This document shows positions 32,930-42,135 of a stretch of DNA of 64,000 nucleotides, piece by piece; the stretch's first letter is position 1, and every line of letters begins with the position of its first letter. The translations under genes were made by a program, and so were the position numbers. This DNA comes from Myxococcus eversor. GTDB lineage: Bacteria; Myxococcota; Myxococcia; Myxococcales; Myxococcaceae. The stretch is taken from assembly GCF_010894455.1 (NCBI RefSeq), contig NZ_JAAIXY010000025.1, forward strand, positions 62,001 to 126,000, read 5' to 3'. The notes beneath the pieces were generated by a model. The model was not told the origin of the DNA, searched no databases, and worked only from the letters and a program-made list of their open reading frames with translations.

Positions 32930-34983
32930 GCGCCACGTATCGTCTGACGGGTCGAATCGAGACCGGAGAGCTGGCGGAGCTCTACGAAGCCATCCAGGCC
33001 CCTTCGGCCGAGGTGGTGGTGAAGCTCTTCCACCCCAAGACGTCGGACCCCGCCTACGCGCTGGACCTGGCCGAGACGACCCGCCTGCTCCAGTCCGTGC
33101 GCCACCCGGGCATCCTCCACGTCATCGACATGGGCGTGGCGCGTCAGCGGCTCGCCGTGGTGCGCGAGGACGTGGACGGCGCGCTCCTGGGCACCGCGCT
33201 CCAGCGCCTCCACACCAAGGAGGTCGTCCTCCCGTCGGCGGTCGCCCTCTACATCATCATCCAGTTGCTGGACGCCGTGCAGCACGCGCACGACGCGGGC
33301 GTCCTCCACGGGGCCATCACTCCGGGCAACGTGGTGCTGAGCCGCAATGGCCTGCCCGCCATCTGTGACTTCGGCGCGATGCGCGCGCTGCTGGCGGTGC
33401 CGCAGCTGCGCAAGTCCTTCGCGGGCCGGGGCCGTGGGACGTACCGAGCGCCCGAAGTCACGCGCGGAGAGGACGCCACGGAGTCCTCCGACGTGTACTC
33501 GCTGGGGGCCATCGCCTACGAGCTGCTCACGCAGCGCGAGCCGGTGATTCCCGGCAGCGGCGTCTCCACCCGCCGCAGCGAGGGACTGCCTCCGCCCAGC
33601 CGGTTGGACCGCCGCATCAACGCCCGGTTGGATCCGCTGGTGCTCCGCGCGCTGGAGCCCAACGCGGGGCGGCGGTTCCGCTCCTGCGCGGAGTTCTCGA
33701 ACGCACTGCGCAACTTCCTCTCCGCCAGCGGCGGCATGCCGGGCGCGGATGACGTGCGCCGCTTCGTCACCGAGCTGTTCCCCAACGAGGTCAGCATCGC
33801 GAGCCTCGCGGCCCCGCCGTTCAAGGAGCCCTTCTCGCTGGAGGCCATCTCCGGCGCGGAGATGGATGACCTGGGCCTGGGCGCCGAGGAGCCCGAGGCA
33901 TCCATCGTCCAGCGCACGCCCTACAGCCGCGCGCTCAGCGAGACGGAGGCCCGCGCGGAGACCGTGGAGTCGACGCCCGGCTTCGAGGAGTACCGGCCGG
34001 AGGACTACGAGCCGGATATCGCTCCGTCCGCCGCGAGCGCTCCGGAGTCCGAGGCGCGCCTGCCTGAAGGAGACTGGACGGAGGGGACGCGGAGCGCCGA
34101 GGTCGAGCAGAGCTGGGAAGCGCCTCCGGGCGCCGCTCCCGCCAAGCCGCGCCGTCCCTATGGCGCCCAGGGTGGCGGAGCGGGGCAGGGGGCCGCGCGT
34201 CCTCAGGCTCGCAATCCGCGCATGCGTGTGATGGAGGACTTCTCTTCACCGAGCCCTCCCGCCGACGATGACGAGGAGTTCTCCGTCGCGGGCCGCCGCT
34301 CCGCCGCCCGCGCCAAACGCGCGCCGCCCGTGGAGAAGGGGCCGCGCACGCTGGCGGACCCGATCCCCGCGGTGGCCCACCCGGGACAGCGCGACGACAT
34401 CGCGATGCCGCCGCCTTCCGCGCCCGCGCTCCCCGCGCAGCAACTCCCTCGGGTGAACACCCAGCAGGCGCGGAGCATCCGCGAGACGGAGCATCGCCGC
34501 GGGAGGCTGGTCGCCATCGCGGGAGTGCTGGCGCTCGTCGGACTCACCACCTTTGTCATCGCCGCGTGGCGCCTGGGCGGCGAGACGCCCCAGGAGCCGG
34601 AGACGCCCGCCGACGTCCTCGTCCTCCCGCCGGACCCGACGCCGATTGCCCGCCCCGCGGCACCGCCCCCGAAGGCCACAGCCCCTCGCGCGCCGGAGCC
34701 TCGGGAGGAGCTGGAGGAGACGGTCGTCTCGCTCAACAAGCCCCCCGCCAAGGTGCGCGGCTACCTGACCGTCGAGTCCAACATCCCCGCGAAGGTGTTC
34801 CTCGATGGTGACCTCATCAGCCGCACGACGCCCGTGAAGCGCTACCCGGTGCGCACCGGCTCCTACGAGGTCTTGATGATCGCGCTGTCGACCGGTGAGG
34901 TGAAGAAGACGCCGGTCCGCATTGTGAAGGGAAAGACCCACGAAGTGCACGTGCTGGACTTCCGCGTGCCCCCCCGACGGTGA
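32926..34983 (+). CDS. Pseudokinase with membrane helix and PEGA domain
   Basis: 685 residues. The kinase fold (about 1-270) keeps VVVK, DFGAM and YRAPEV, but the catalytic loop reads HGAITPGN instead of HRDLKPEN, so the catalytic Asp is missing, and the glycine loop (GRIETGELAELYE) is degenerate. It is therefore probably a non-catalytic scaffold. A long acidic and Pro-rich linker leads to a membrane helix near 528-548 (VAIAGVLALVGLTTFVIAAW). The end is a PEGA domain (GYLTVESNIPAKVFLDGD ... KKTPVRIVKGKTHEV), probably extracytoplasmic. ATG overlaps the upstream stop; downstream the stop overlaps or abuts the response regulator. This suggests one signalling unit. Confidence 0.87.
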   Translation: MSATYRLTGRIETGELAELYEAIQAPSAEVVVKLFHPKTSDPAYALDLAETTRLLQSVRHPGILHVIDMGVARQRLAVVREDVDGALLGTALQRLHTKEVVLPSAVALYIIIQLLDAVQHAHDAGVLHGAITPGNVVLSRNGLPAICDFGAMRALLAVPQLRKSFAGRGRGTYRAPEVTRGEDATESSDVYSLGAIAYELLTQREPVIPGSGVSTRRSEGLPPPSRLDRRINARLDPLVLRALEPNAGRRFRSCAEFSNALRNFLSASGGMPGADDVRRFVTELFPNEVSIASLAAPPFKEPFSLEAISGAEMDDLGLGAEEPEASIVQRTPYSRALSETEARAETVESTPGFEEYRPEDYEPDIAPSAASAPESEARLPEGDWTEGTRSAEVEQSWEAPPGAAPAKPRRPYGAQGGGAGQGAARPQARNPRMRVMEDFSSPSPPADDDEEFSVAGRRSAARAKRAPPVEKGPRTLADPIPAVAHPGQRDDIAMPPPSAPALPAQQLPRVNTQQARSIRETEHRRGRLVAIAGVLALVGLTTFVIAAWRLGGETPQEPETPADVLVLPPDPTPIARPAAPPPKATAPRAPEPREELEETVVSLNKPPAKVRGYLTVESNIPAKVFLDGDLISRTTPVKRYPVRTGSYEVLMIALSTGEVKKTPVRIVKGKTHEVHVLDFRVPPRR

Positions 34984-34985
34984 CC

Positions 34986-35651
34986 ATGGACCGCACTCGC
35001 ATCTTCGTCGTCGAGGACCAGCCGCAGCTGCTCAAGAACCTGCTCAAGGTGCTGAGCACGTTCGACGAGCTGGAAGTCGTGGGCAGCAGCCAGGAGGGCG
35101 AGTCCGCGGTGGAGGACATCGTCCGCCTCCGGCCGCAGCTCGTGCTGCTGGATTTGGAGCTGCCGGGCATCAACGGCATCCAGGTGACGCAGAAGGTGAA
35201 GCGCCGGGCGCCGGAGGTGGAGATCCTCATCCTCACCTCGTTCGACGACGAGCAGAAGGTCTACGAGGCCATCCAGGCCGGCGCGTCCGGCTACCTGGTG
35301 AAGCGCGTGGGCCCGGAGAAGATTCGCGCCGGCATCCACGAGGTGATGGCGGGTGGCACCGTGCTGGAAGCCATCATCGCCCGTCGCTTCTGGAACTACT
35401 TCCAGTCCATCCAGGGCAAGCCCGCCACGCCCGAGAAGAAGGCGGACAACCCCTGGAAGCTGACGCCCACCGAGTTCGAGGTGCTGGGCTACGTGGCCAA
35501 GGGACTGTCCAACGCGGAGGTGGGCCACGTGATGACGCTGGAGCGCCGCACCGTCCGGACACACCTGTCACATATCTACCGGAAGATGGGCGTCAACTCT
35601 CACGTGGAAGCCGTCGTGATGGCCCTGCGTGAAGGTGTCGTGGACCTGTAG
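34986..35651 (+). CDS. NarL/LuxR-family response regulator
   Basis: 221 residues. The receiver domain is complete: FVVEDQ acidic pair, LLDLELPGI phospho-Asp (near 54), ILTSFDD Thr/Ser and YLVKR Lys. The output is a GerE/LuxR helix-turn-helix (LTPTEFEVLGYVAKGLSNAEV, RTVRTHLSHIYRKMGV). It binds DNA when phosphorylated. ATG 34986 is chosen; GTG 34980 would overlap the pseudokinase stop (GTGA) and add two residues. No sensor histidine kinase gene is visible nearby, and the partner kinase is unknown. It forms one unit with the pseudokinase and the zinc/coiled-coil protein. Confidence 0.92.
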   Translation: MDRTRIFVVEDQPQLLKNLLKVLSTFDELEVVGSSQEGESAVEDIVRLRPQLVLLDLELPGINGIQVTQKVKRRAPEVEILILTSFDDEQKVYEAIQAGASGYLVKRVGPEKIRAGIHEVMAGGTVLEAIIARRFWNYFQSIQGKPATPEKKADNPWKLTPTEFEVLGYVAKGLSNAEVGHVMTLERRTVRTHLSHIYRKMGVNSHVEAVVMALREGVVDL

Positions 35652-35677
35652 CCCCGCCCTGTATACGTTGGGGGCCT

Positions 35678-36997
35678 ATGCGCAAGGCTTCCCCGAAGAC
35701 CCCCGCTCCCGCCCGCGCCGCGGACCCCGCCCTCCAGTCCCTGTTCGACGTGCACGAGGCCACGCTTCCCAATGGCCTCCAGGTGCGACTGCTCGCCAAC
35801 CACCTGGCCCCCGTCGTCAGCCTCTACACCTTCTTCAACGTGGGCAGCCGCAACGAGCGCCCCGGAATCACCGGCATCAGCCACCTCTTCGAGCACATGA
35901 TGTTCAACGGGGCCAAGAAGTACGGCCCCAAGATGTTCGACAAGACGCTGGAGTCCAACGGCGGCAGCTCCAACGCGTACACGTCCCACGACATGACGGT
36001 GTACTACGACGACTTCGCCTCCGACGCGCTGGAGACGGTGCTGGATTTGGAGTCGGACCGGATGCGCTCGCTGCGCATCTCCCAGGAGATGCTGACCAGC
36101 GAGCGCGAGGTGGTGAAGGAAGAGCGCAGCGTCCGCATGGACAACGACATCGGCGGGATGATGGGCGAGGAGCTGGACTCGCTCGTCTACAAGGCGCACG
36201 CGTACCGCTGGCCGGTGATTGGATGGCTGGCCGATATCGAAAACATCTCCCGCGAGGACTGCCAGGCGTACTTCCGCACCTACTACGCCCCCAACAACGC
36301 GATGCTCTACATCGCGGGTGACATCGACCCGAAGAAGACGCTGGCGCTGGTGCGCCGCTACTACGGCGACATCCCCCGAGGCCCCGCGCCGCTGCCCGTC
36401 ATCAACGCGGAGCCCGAGCAGCGCGGTGAGCGCCGCGCCACCGTGCGCCACCCCGCGCAGTCTCCGGCGGTGATGATCGGCTACCGGGGTCCGGCGGCGC
36501 GCGACGAGGACACGCTGGCCCTGGACGTGGCGCAGTACGTGCTCACGAAGGGGGAGGGCAGCCGCCTCACCCGCTCCATGGTGTACGAGCAGAAGGTGGT
36601 GGTGGGCGTGGGCCTCGACTGGGGCTGGCGCATCGACCCCGGCACCGTCCTCTTCTTCCTGGAGCTCAAGCCGGGCGCGGACCCGCAGAAGGCGGAGGCC
36701 TCGCTGTACACGGAGCTGGAGAAGCTGGCGCGCGACGGAATCACGGACCGCGAGCTCCAGAAGGCGCTCAACAACCTGCGCTCGGACCACCTGCGCGAGC
36801 TGGGCACCAACAACGGCCGCGCGCATGCCATGGGCAACTACGAGGCGTTGCTGGGCGACTGGCGTCACGTCCTCACGCTGCCCTCGGCCTATGCCGCCGT
36901 GACGAGCGAGCAGGTGAAGGCCGCCGTCGCGAAGTACCTCCTCCCCGAGCGGCGCTCCGTCGTGACGCTGCTGCCCGCGCCTTCCGCAGAAAGCTGA
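35678..36997 (+). CDS. M16 family zinc metallopeptidase, catalytic subunit
   Basis: 439 residues. The inverted zinc motif HLFEH (about 69-73) and the downstream Glu in REVVKEER (about 143-150) are present, so it should be active. It also has the typical VGSRNE, GGSSNAYTS and YRWPVIGW blocks and the C-terminal half RYYGDIPRG ... VGVGLDWGWRIDPG. No signal peptide is obvious. M16 enzymes of this kind work as an active/inactive heterodimer that cuts unfolded peptides; the second subunit follows 9 bases later. Confidence 0.93.
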   Translation: MRKASPKTPAPARAADPALQSLFDVHEATLPNGLQVRLLANHLAPVVSLYTFFNVGSRNERPGITGISHLFEHMMFNGAKKYGPKMFDKTLESNGGSSNAYTSHDMTVYYDDFASDALETVLDLESDRMRSLRISQEMLTSEREVVKEERSVRMDNDIGGMMGEELDSLVYKAHAYRWPVIGWLADIENISREDCQAYFRTYYAPNNAMLYIAGDIDPKKTLALVRRYYGDIPRGPAPLPVINAEPEQRGERRATVRHPAQSPAVMIGYRGPAARDEDTLALDVAQYVLTKGEGSRLTRSMVYEQKVVVGVGLDWGWRIDPGTVLFFLELKPGADPQKAEASLYTELEKLARDGITDRELQKALNNLRSDHLRELGTNNGRAHAMGNYEALLGDWRHVLTLPSAYAAVTSEQVKAAVAKYLLPERRSVVTLLPAPSAES

Positions 36998-37006
36998 TTG
37001 CCTCCC

Positions 37007-38464
37007 ATGGCCTCCCGCAAGAAGAGCCGAACCCCGAAGTCCTCCCCCCGCCGCGCCGCGAAGAAGCCGGCGGCCCGGGCCACGAAGTCCGCGCCTCGCA
37101 AGACGGCCTCTCGCAAGGCCGCGCCCGTCACCAGTTCGGCCAGCCGCGCCCTGGTGTTCCCCACGTTGCACGAGAGCCTCACCTCCAGCGGGCTGCGGGT
37201 GGTCGCCGCCGAGCGCGGCCCTTTGCCCATGGTCTCCATGCGGCTGGTGATTCGCGCCGGCAGCGCCACGGACCTCGCGGGCAAGCACGGCATCGCGGAC
37301 TTCGCGGGCCGGCTGCTGCGCCGGGGCACGCGCCGCCTGAGCGCGGAGGCCATCGACGAGGCCGTGGAGTTCGTCGGCGCCAGCCTGGGCGTGGGCGTGG
37401 GCGAGGACACCCTGTCCGTCGCCATCACCACCCCGGCCGAGCACTTCGCGCAGATGCTGGGCATCATGGGCCAGCTCGTGAAGGAGCCCAGCTTCCCGGA
37501 GTCGGAAGTGGTGGACGCGCGCGAGCGGGCGCTGGCCCAGTTCGCCAATGATTTGGACGAGCCGTCCGTCATCGCCGACCGGGCCCTGGTCCAGGCGCTG
37601 TGGGGGAATCATCCCTACGGGCACGACGTGAGCGGCTCGGCGAAGACGGTGGCGACCTTCACGCGGGACGACGTGGTCCGCTTCCACCAGCAGCGCATGG
37701 GGCCGAAGGTCGCCATGCTGGTGGTGGTGGGCTCGGTGGACCCCAAGCGCGTGGCCGCCGCGGCCGAGGAGGCCTTCGCCGGTTGGACGGGCGGCCCCGA
37801 TGCGCCCCTGGTCATCCCGCCGCTGGCCAAGGTGGCGAAGGCCGGCAAGGTCATCGTGGTGGACAAGCCGGACCAGACGCAGTCGCAGGTGCGCATGGGC
37901 GGCCCGGGCTACCGCACGGGCCACGAGGACTACTTTCCGTCCACCGCGATGAACGTGGCCCTGGGCGGCGGCTTCACGTCGCGCCTGATGAACGAGGTCC
38001 GCGTCAACCGGGGCCTCACGTACGGCATCGGCTGCTGGTTCGACGCGATGAGCGCCGCGGGCATCTTCGCGCTGTCGACCTTCACCAAGACGGAGTCGAC
38101 GCGGGAGATCATCGACGTGTCACTGGCGGAGATCGCCAAGATGCGCGACTCCGGAATCAAGCCGGGCGAGCTGCGGGATGCGCAGGCGTACATGGGCGGC
38201 CTCTACCCGCTGCGCACCGAGACGAACGAGTCCATCGCCAGCAGCATCGCCGACATCCGCCTGAACGGGCTCGGTGATGACTGGGTGGTGAACTTCCGCG
38301 ACAGGCTGCGCGCGGTGACGCCGAAGCAGGTGGCCGCGGTGGCGAAGAAGTACTGCTTCGCCGAGCCGCCCACCATCGTCGTGCTGGGCAAGGCGGACGC
38401 GGTGAAGAAGCAGCTTCGCGGGCTCGGCCCCATCTCCGTGGTGCAGGCCTCGGAGTACGAGTGA
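37007..38464 (+). CDS. M16 family peptidase, non-catalytic subunit with basic N-terminal tail
   Basis: 485 residues. The M16 fold is clear (VVAAERGPLPMVSMRLVIRAG, GGFTSRLMNEVRVNRGLTYG), but the HxxEH site is replaced by GIADFAGRLLRRG. It is therefore the inactive partner of the gene before it. The first 45 residues are a Lys/Arg/Ser/Pro/Ala tail (RKKSRTPKSSPRRAAKKPAA and on) like a histone-H1 tail and unlike a signal peptide. ATG 37007 is nine bases after the upstream stop. The stop overlaps the next GTG (GTGA), so the pseudouridine synthase is in the same operon. Confidence 0.9.
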   Translation: MASRKKSRTPKSSPRRAAKKPAARATKSAPRKTASRKAAPVTSSASRALVFPTLHESLTSSGLRVVAAERGPLPMVSMRLVIRAGSATDLAGKHGIADFAGRLLRRGTRRLSAEAIDEAVEFVGASLGVGVGEDTLSVAITTPAEHFAQMLGIMGQLVKEPSFPESEVVDARERALAQFANDLDEPSVIADRALVQALWGNHPYGHDVSGSAKTVATFTRDDVVRFHQQRMGPKVAMLVVVGSVDPKRVAAAAEEAFAGWTGGPDAPLVIPPLAKVAKAGKVIVVDKPDQTQSQVRMGGPGYRTGHEDYFPSTAMNVALGGGFTSRLMNEVRVNRGLTYGIGCWFDAMSAAGIFALSTFTKTESTREIIDVSLAEIAKMRDSGIKPGELRDAQAYMGGLYPLRTETNESIASSIADIRLNGLGDDWVVNFRDRLRAVTPKQVAAVAKKYCFAEPPTIVVLGKADAVKKQLRGLGPISVVQASEYE

Positions 38465-39159
38465 CGGAGGTTCGCATCCTCTTCGAAGGGGGAGGACTGC
38501 TGGTGGTGGACAAGCCGCCCGGGGTGCCGGTCATCCCCGGGCGTGATGGCGGCCCCTCCCTGAGGGACGCGCTGGAGACGCAGCGCGGGCAGAAAGTCTT
38601 CGTGGTGCATCGGTTGGATCGCGACACGTCCGGCGCGCTCGTCTTCGCGCTGGACGCCCAGGTGCACCGCTCGCTCTCCGTGGCCTTCGAGGGCGGCAAG
38701 GTGCGCAAGCGCTACGTGGCGCTGGTGGAGGGACGCATCGATGCGCCCGCCCTCGTGGACGCGCCGCTGGTGGCCGCTCGCAAGGGCCGCATGCGCGTGG
38801 CCCGTCCCGGAGAAGCGGACGCGAAGGCGTCCCGCACCCGCGTGAGGCCGGTGGAGAGCTTTGACGCCGCCACGCTGGTGGAGGCCGAGCCGCTCACCGG
38901 GCGCACGCACCAGATTCGCGTGCACCTGCTCTCGTTGGGACACCCGCTGCTCCTGGACCACCAGTACGGCCGGGACACCCCATGGCTCGAGAAGGAGCTG
39001 GGAGGGCAGGGGGACGCCGTCGTCCTCGCGCGCACGCCGCTGCATGCCGCGCGCGTGGAGTGGCCCGCGCTGCCCGGTGTGGAGGCCCGCGCGGTGGAGG
39101 CGCCCCTGCCGCCGGACATGAGCCGCGTCCGGGAGCTGCTGCGCCTCACGCTGGCCTGA
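38461..39159 (+). CDS. RluA-family pseudouridine synthase
   Basis: 232 residues. It has LLVVDKPPGVPVIPG, the catalytic HRLDRDTSGAL (Asp near 61), KRYVALVEG and LTGRTHQIRVHLLSLGHPLL, all RluA-family motifs. It turns U into pseudouridine in rRNA or tRNA; the target cannot be assigned. There is no S4 domain, as in RluA and RluC-short forms. GTG start overlaps the M16 stop. Confidence 0.93.
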   Translation: MTEVRILFEGGGLLVVDKPPGVPVIPGRDGGPSLRDALETQRGQKVFVVHRLDRDTSGALVFALDAQVHRSLSVAFEGGKVRKRYVALVEGRIDAPALVDAPLVAARKGRMRVARPGEADAKASRTRVRPVESFDAATLVEAEPLTGRTHQIRVHLLSLGHPLLLDHQYGRDTPWLEKELGGQGDAVVLARTPLHAARVEWPALPGVEARAVEAPLPPDMSRVRELLRLTLA

Positions 39160-39171
39160 CGACGACGCGGG

Positions 39172-39963
39172 TTACTTCACCCTGAAGCTGTTGGACGTGC
39201 CCTTGACGCCGAAGCGGTCCGTCACCGTCAGCGTCACGTTGGCGCCCTGGGCGTTCACGGAGATGGACTGTGCGCAGACGCCCGCGACGAACATGTCCAG
39301 GGAGGTGGGGCTGACGCCGCCGTTGGAGCTGCTCACGGTGAGGTCCAGCTTGTCCTCGAACTCCTCCGCGCGCGGGCCCAGCGCGCGCACCGTGACGACG
39401 AAGGGCTGGCCCCGGGTCTGCTCCGGCACCACGTCGAACTCGAAGCCGGTGATGTCGCCTTCCTTCATCGGCGTGCCTGGAGTCGGACCGCCGTCCGGCG
39501 CGGAGGTGCCCCCGTCGACCTCAGGACCACCATCCGCGACGAAGATGCCCCCGTCGGGCACCTCCTCGACACCTCCATCCTCGTCGAGGACGACCTCCTC
39601 GATGACGGTGAAGCCGTCCACGCGGAGCGCCTCGCGCCCATCCGCCAGGACGACGCGGACATCGTGCGTGCCCGGCTCAAGTCCCGAAGGCACGTCCGCG
39701 GAGAGCGTGCCCTCCGCATCCAAGTCACGCAGAGGGGCTTCCACTTCACCGAACCACAGCCGCACGCCGGTCCCCGCGCTCGCCTCCTGCCGCGAGTAGT
39801 CCACGCGGATGGGGAACACCACGTCGAGCGTCACGCGGATGGTGCCGAGATAGCCGACATGGGCCTCCTGCGGACTCACCGAGCGGATGGTGGGCGCGGG
39901 GAGCACCGCGCTCGAGCCGCAGGCCGACAACAGCAGCGCGAGGAGCACGGTGAGGCGCGTCAT
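39172..39963 (-). CDS. Lipoprotein with IPT/TIG-like domain
   Basis: 263 residues. The signal ends LLLSACGSS (lipobox). TIRSVSPQEAHVGYLGTIRVTL ... GTHDVRVVLADG fits an IPT/TIG Ig-like domain. A low-complexity Asp/Gly/Pro linker rich in DGG follows, then a second beta domain (FEFDVVPEQTRGQPFVVTVRA). Two Cys lie in the protein; no enzyme motif. It overlaps the upstream gene by four bases, so they are co-transcribed and probably act together at the cell surface. Confidence 0.8.
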   Translation of the reverse strand: MTRLTVLLALLLSACGSSAVLPAPTIRSVSPQEAHVGYLGTIRVTLDVVFPIRVDYSRQEASAGTGVRLWFGEVEAPLRDLDAEGTLSADVPSGLEPGTHDVRVVLADGREALRVDGFTVIEEVVLDEDGGVEEVPDGGIFVADGGPEVDGGTSAPDGGPTPGTPMKEGDITGFEFDVVPEQTRGQPFVVTVRALGPRAEEFEDKLDLTVSSSNGGVSPTSLDMFVAGVCAQSISVNAQGANVTLTVTDRFGVKGTSNSFRVK

Positions 39964-41348
39964 GGCTCGAACCTCATTCCCAGCAACGCGGACACACCGC
40001 CGAGCTGCGCATCCAGCAGGGGCGTGCTCGCCGGTGCCCAGGCGCCCCGCAGCTCTCCCAGCGCGCTCCAGCGCCCGAATCGGTACGCGCCCTGGATGGC
40101 CAGAAACCCCATGCCCGAAAGCTTGCTCTCTTTCACCTCCGCCTGGAAGTCACTGCGGAGTCGATGGCGGAAAGGCGCCAGTCCTCCTCCTGCTCGGCCG
40201 TACAGGGTGAACGCCGCGACTTGGAGCACCTCCGCGCGCACCGACACGAGAAGGGGCACCGCCAGCACCCGCGAGCGCACCGCGCCCAACGCGCCCACCG
40301 TCCCGTTGAACGTCGCGCCCCGCACGCCCACCTCGAGCTCCGCGGCGAGCCTGCCGCTCCACCACGGCGAGGCCACCGACCCGCCCAGCACGCCGAAGGG
40401 CCCCGTGTTGTCGCCGCTCGCGAACGAGGCACCCGCGAGCACGTGAAGCGCCGGACGCCACATGACGACAGGCGCGACGACGACGGGCGGCGCGGGCACC
40501 ACCGGCGGCGCCGCGGCCACGGGCGCGCGCTTCACCTCGGCCCGGGTGCGGGCCTCGTCCGTGCCAGGCGAGTGGACGACCGCGGTGACGGCGGTGGCCT
40601 GGGGCTCGGGGATGATTCGGAAGCGCGCGACGTCGGCGTCTCCCGGCACGGGCTCGAACCGGGCGCCGTCGACGGACAGGCTCAGCGTGTCCACGTCGAT
40701 GGGGCCGTCTCCAGCGACAAACAACCACCCTCCGTCAGAGGGGAGGGGAACCGGCGTGAGCACCACCACGCGGGGGCTCGCGTGGGGCGCATCCAGGGGC
40801 GTGGCCGCGTCCGTGCGCAGCTCGCCTCGGGTGGCGAGGACGCGCGCGGAGGCGACGCCGGGAGGAACCTCCACCGGAACGCGAGCCTTGCCCCGGGCAT
40901 CCGCCTGGATGGGGCCGAAGCGCTTGTCCCCGAGAAGCACTTCGACGGTGGCGCCAGGCGCGGTGACCACGTCGAGCGTCGTCTGGCCGAGCAGCGCGAG
41001 CCGGAACAGCGTCACCTGGGGAGGGCCGTCACCGGCCTCGACCCAGAACGCGAACACCGCCACCAGGGGATATCGGACGGGAGGCGGCGTCCAGCGGAAG
41101 ATGCGTCGGGCGCCTCCGTCCAGGCGCTCCTCGGAGAACCGGCCCGAGGAAGCCACGGCTCGCACCGGCCCCGCGCCCGAGGGCACGCGGACCTCCAACG
41201 CGACGGCCGTGTCCCGCCCGAGGACGACACGGGCCGGGGTGACGAGCACCTCCAACCCGGAGTCCTGGGGCTCCGCCGCCATGGCCGTCGTAGCGACCAG
41301 GGCCAGCAGCACGAGGAACGTCGGGAAGGGCGGCGGGCGGGTGCGCAC
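39960..41348 (-). CDS. Exported protein with probable outer-membrane C-terminal region
   Basis: 462 residues. Signal peptide (FLVLLALVATTAMAAE). Residues 30-300 are Ig-like beta strands (LEVLVTPARVVLGRDTAVALEV). After an Ala/Pro/Val hinge, residues 310-462 have alternating strands rich in Gly and aromatics (LHVLAGASFASGDNTGPFG, GAYRFGRWSALGEL) ending in GMRFEP, as in small outer-membrane barrels. It is the upstream partner of the IPT-like lipoprotein. Function unknown. Confidence 0.75.
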   Translation of the reverse strand: MRTRPPPFPTFLVLLALVATTAMAAEPQDSGLEVLVTPARVVLGRDTAVALEVRVPSGAGPVRAVASSGRFSEERLDGGARRIFRWTPPPVRYPLVAVFAFWVEAGDGPPQVTLFRLALLGQTTLDVVTAPGATVEVLLGDKRFGPIQADARGKARVPVEVPPGVASARVLATRGELRTDAATPLDAPHASPRVVVLTPVPLPSDGGWLFVAGDGPIDVDTLSLSVDGARFEPVPGDADVARFRIIPEPQATAVTAVVHSPGTDEARTRAEVKRAPVAAAPPVVPAPPVVVAPVVMWRPALHVLAGASFASGDNTGPFGVLGGSVASPWWSGRLAAELEVGVRGATFNGTVGALGAVRSRVLAVPLLVSVRAEVLQVAAFTLYGRAGGGLAPFRHRLRSDFQAEVKESKLSGMGFLAIQGAYRFGRWSALGELRGAWAPASTPLLDAQLGGVSALLGMRFEP

Positions 41349-41388
41349 GAGCAGTACCGCCAGACTTCACCCTCCCAGCGGACCTCGG

Positions 41389-41937
41389 TCAATCCCCGTT
41401 GACAGGGGATTCCCCGACAGGCGCGTCCGCGGGGGCATCCGAGGGAGCGAGCTGGGGCTTGTCCGCGGGGCCGGTGACCTGCCGGACGGGCGGGCTGAAG
41501 GCCGGCTTCTCCGAGGGGGCGCCGCCACGGCCGTGCACCAGCGTCTTGGTGTCGGTGCGGAAGGTGAGGTCCACCTTGTCTCCCCGCACCGCCGTCACCA
41601 GCCCCACGCCGAACGTCGGGTGCTGGATGACCTGATCCACGCTGTACGTGTCCTTCGGGCTGTAGCGAGGCGCGTTGGCGACGTCCTTGCCCGCGAGCTG
41701 CTCCTCGAAGGAGATGATGATCTTCTCCGCCTTGGACAGGCCAGAGGACCGGCGCGGGGCCGGAGCGGGGCGGTCCGTCGTGCCCGGGGCGCCTCGGTAG
41801 GCGTGGTCCCCGTTGCAGGTGTTGCAGCGCACCCGAGCGATCTTCGTTCCCACAATCGCCAGGATGATGTGCGCGAGGGTGAGCTTGCAGCGGGTGCAGT
41901 ATGCGTCCACCTCGCCGCCGACCTTATGAGTTGCCAT
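41389..41937 (-). CDS. Zinc-ribbon and CarD-like small regulator-type protein
   Basis: 182 residues. The start has CTRC ... CNTC, a zinc ribbon around a hydrophobic strand (LAHIILAIVGTKIARVRCN). The middle has SVDQVIQHPTFGVGLVTAVRGDKVDLTF, which resembles the RNA-polymerase-interacting domain of CarD and TRCF. The end is Pro-rich. This suggests a transcription or nucleic-acid role, but only by resemblance. ATG 41937 is chosen as the first that yields the zinc ribbon; the frame is open far upstream. A hairpin (cccggtgc / gcaccggg, 41956-41980) lies in its leader. Confidence 0.75.
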   Translation of the reverse strand: MATHKVGGEVDAYCTRCKLTLAHIILAIVGTKIARVRCNTCNGDHAYRGAPGTTDRPAPAPRRSSGLSKAEKIIISFEEQLAGKDVANAPRYSPKDTYSVDQVIQHPTFGVGLVTAVRGDKVDLTFRTDTKTLVHGRGGAPSEKPAFSPPVRQVTGPADKPQLAPSDAPADAPVGESPVNGD

Positions 41938-42135
41938 GTTCGTCTGAGTTCTCGGCCCGGTGCGCCTCGCGGGCACCGGGCTTGGAAAGAAAGGGGCGCG
42001 GAACATAAACGCATCGCTCCGAAGTGAGGTAGTCCCTTCGTCGCCCGCCCGCCTGGTGACGTAGCACTGAGGCCGGGGAGGGAACACTTCGCTTGTGCCC
42101 TCCATCGGGTCACGTAAGAGTAGGCGTCTGAGCGC

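Noticed and set aside
41956-41980. Hairpin as a terminator (cccggtgc / gcaccggg)
   Set aside because: It lies in the leader of a minus-strand gene and ahead of plus-strand mlaE, with no gene ending there and no T-run. It may be a leader hairpin but nothing more can be shown.
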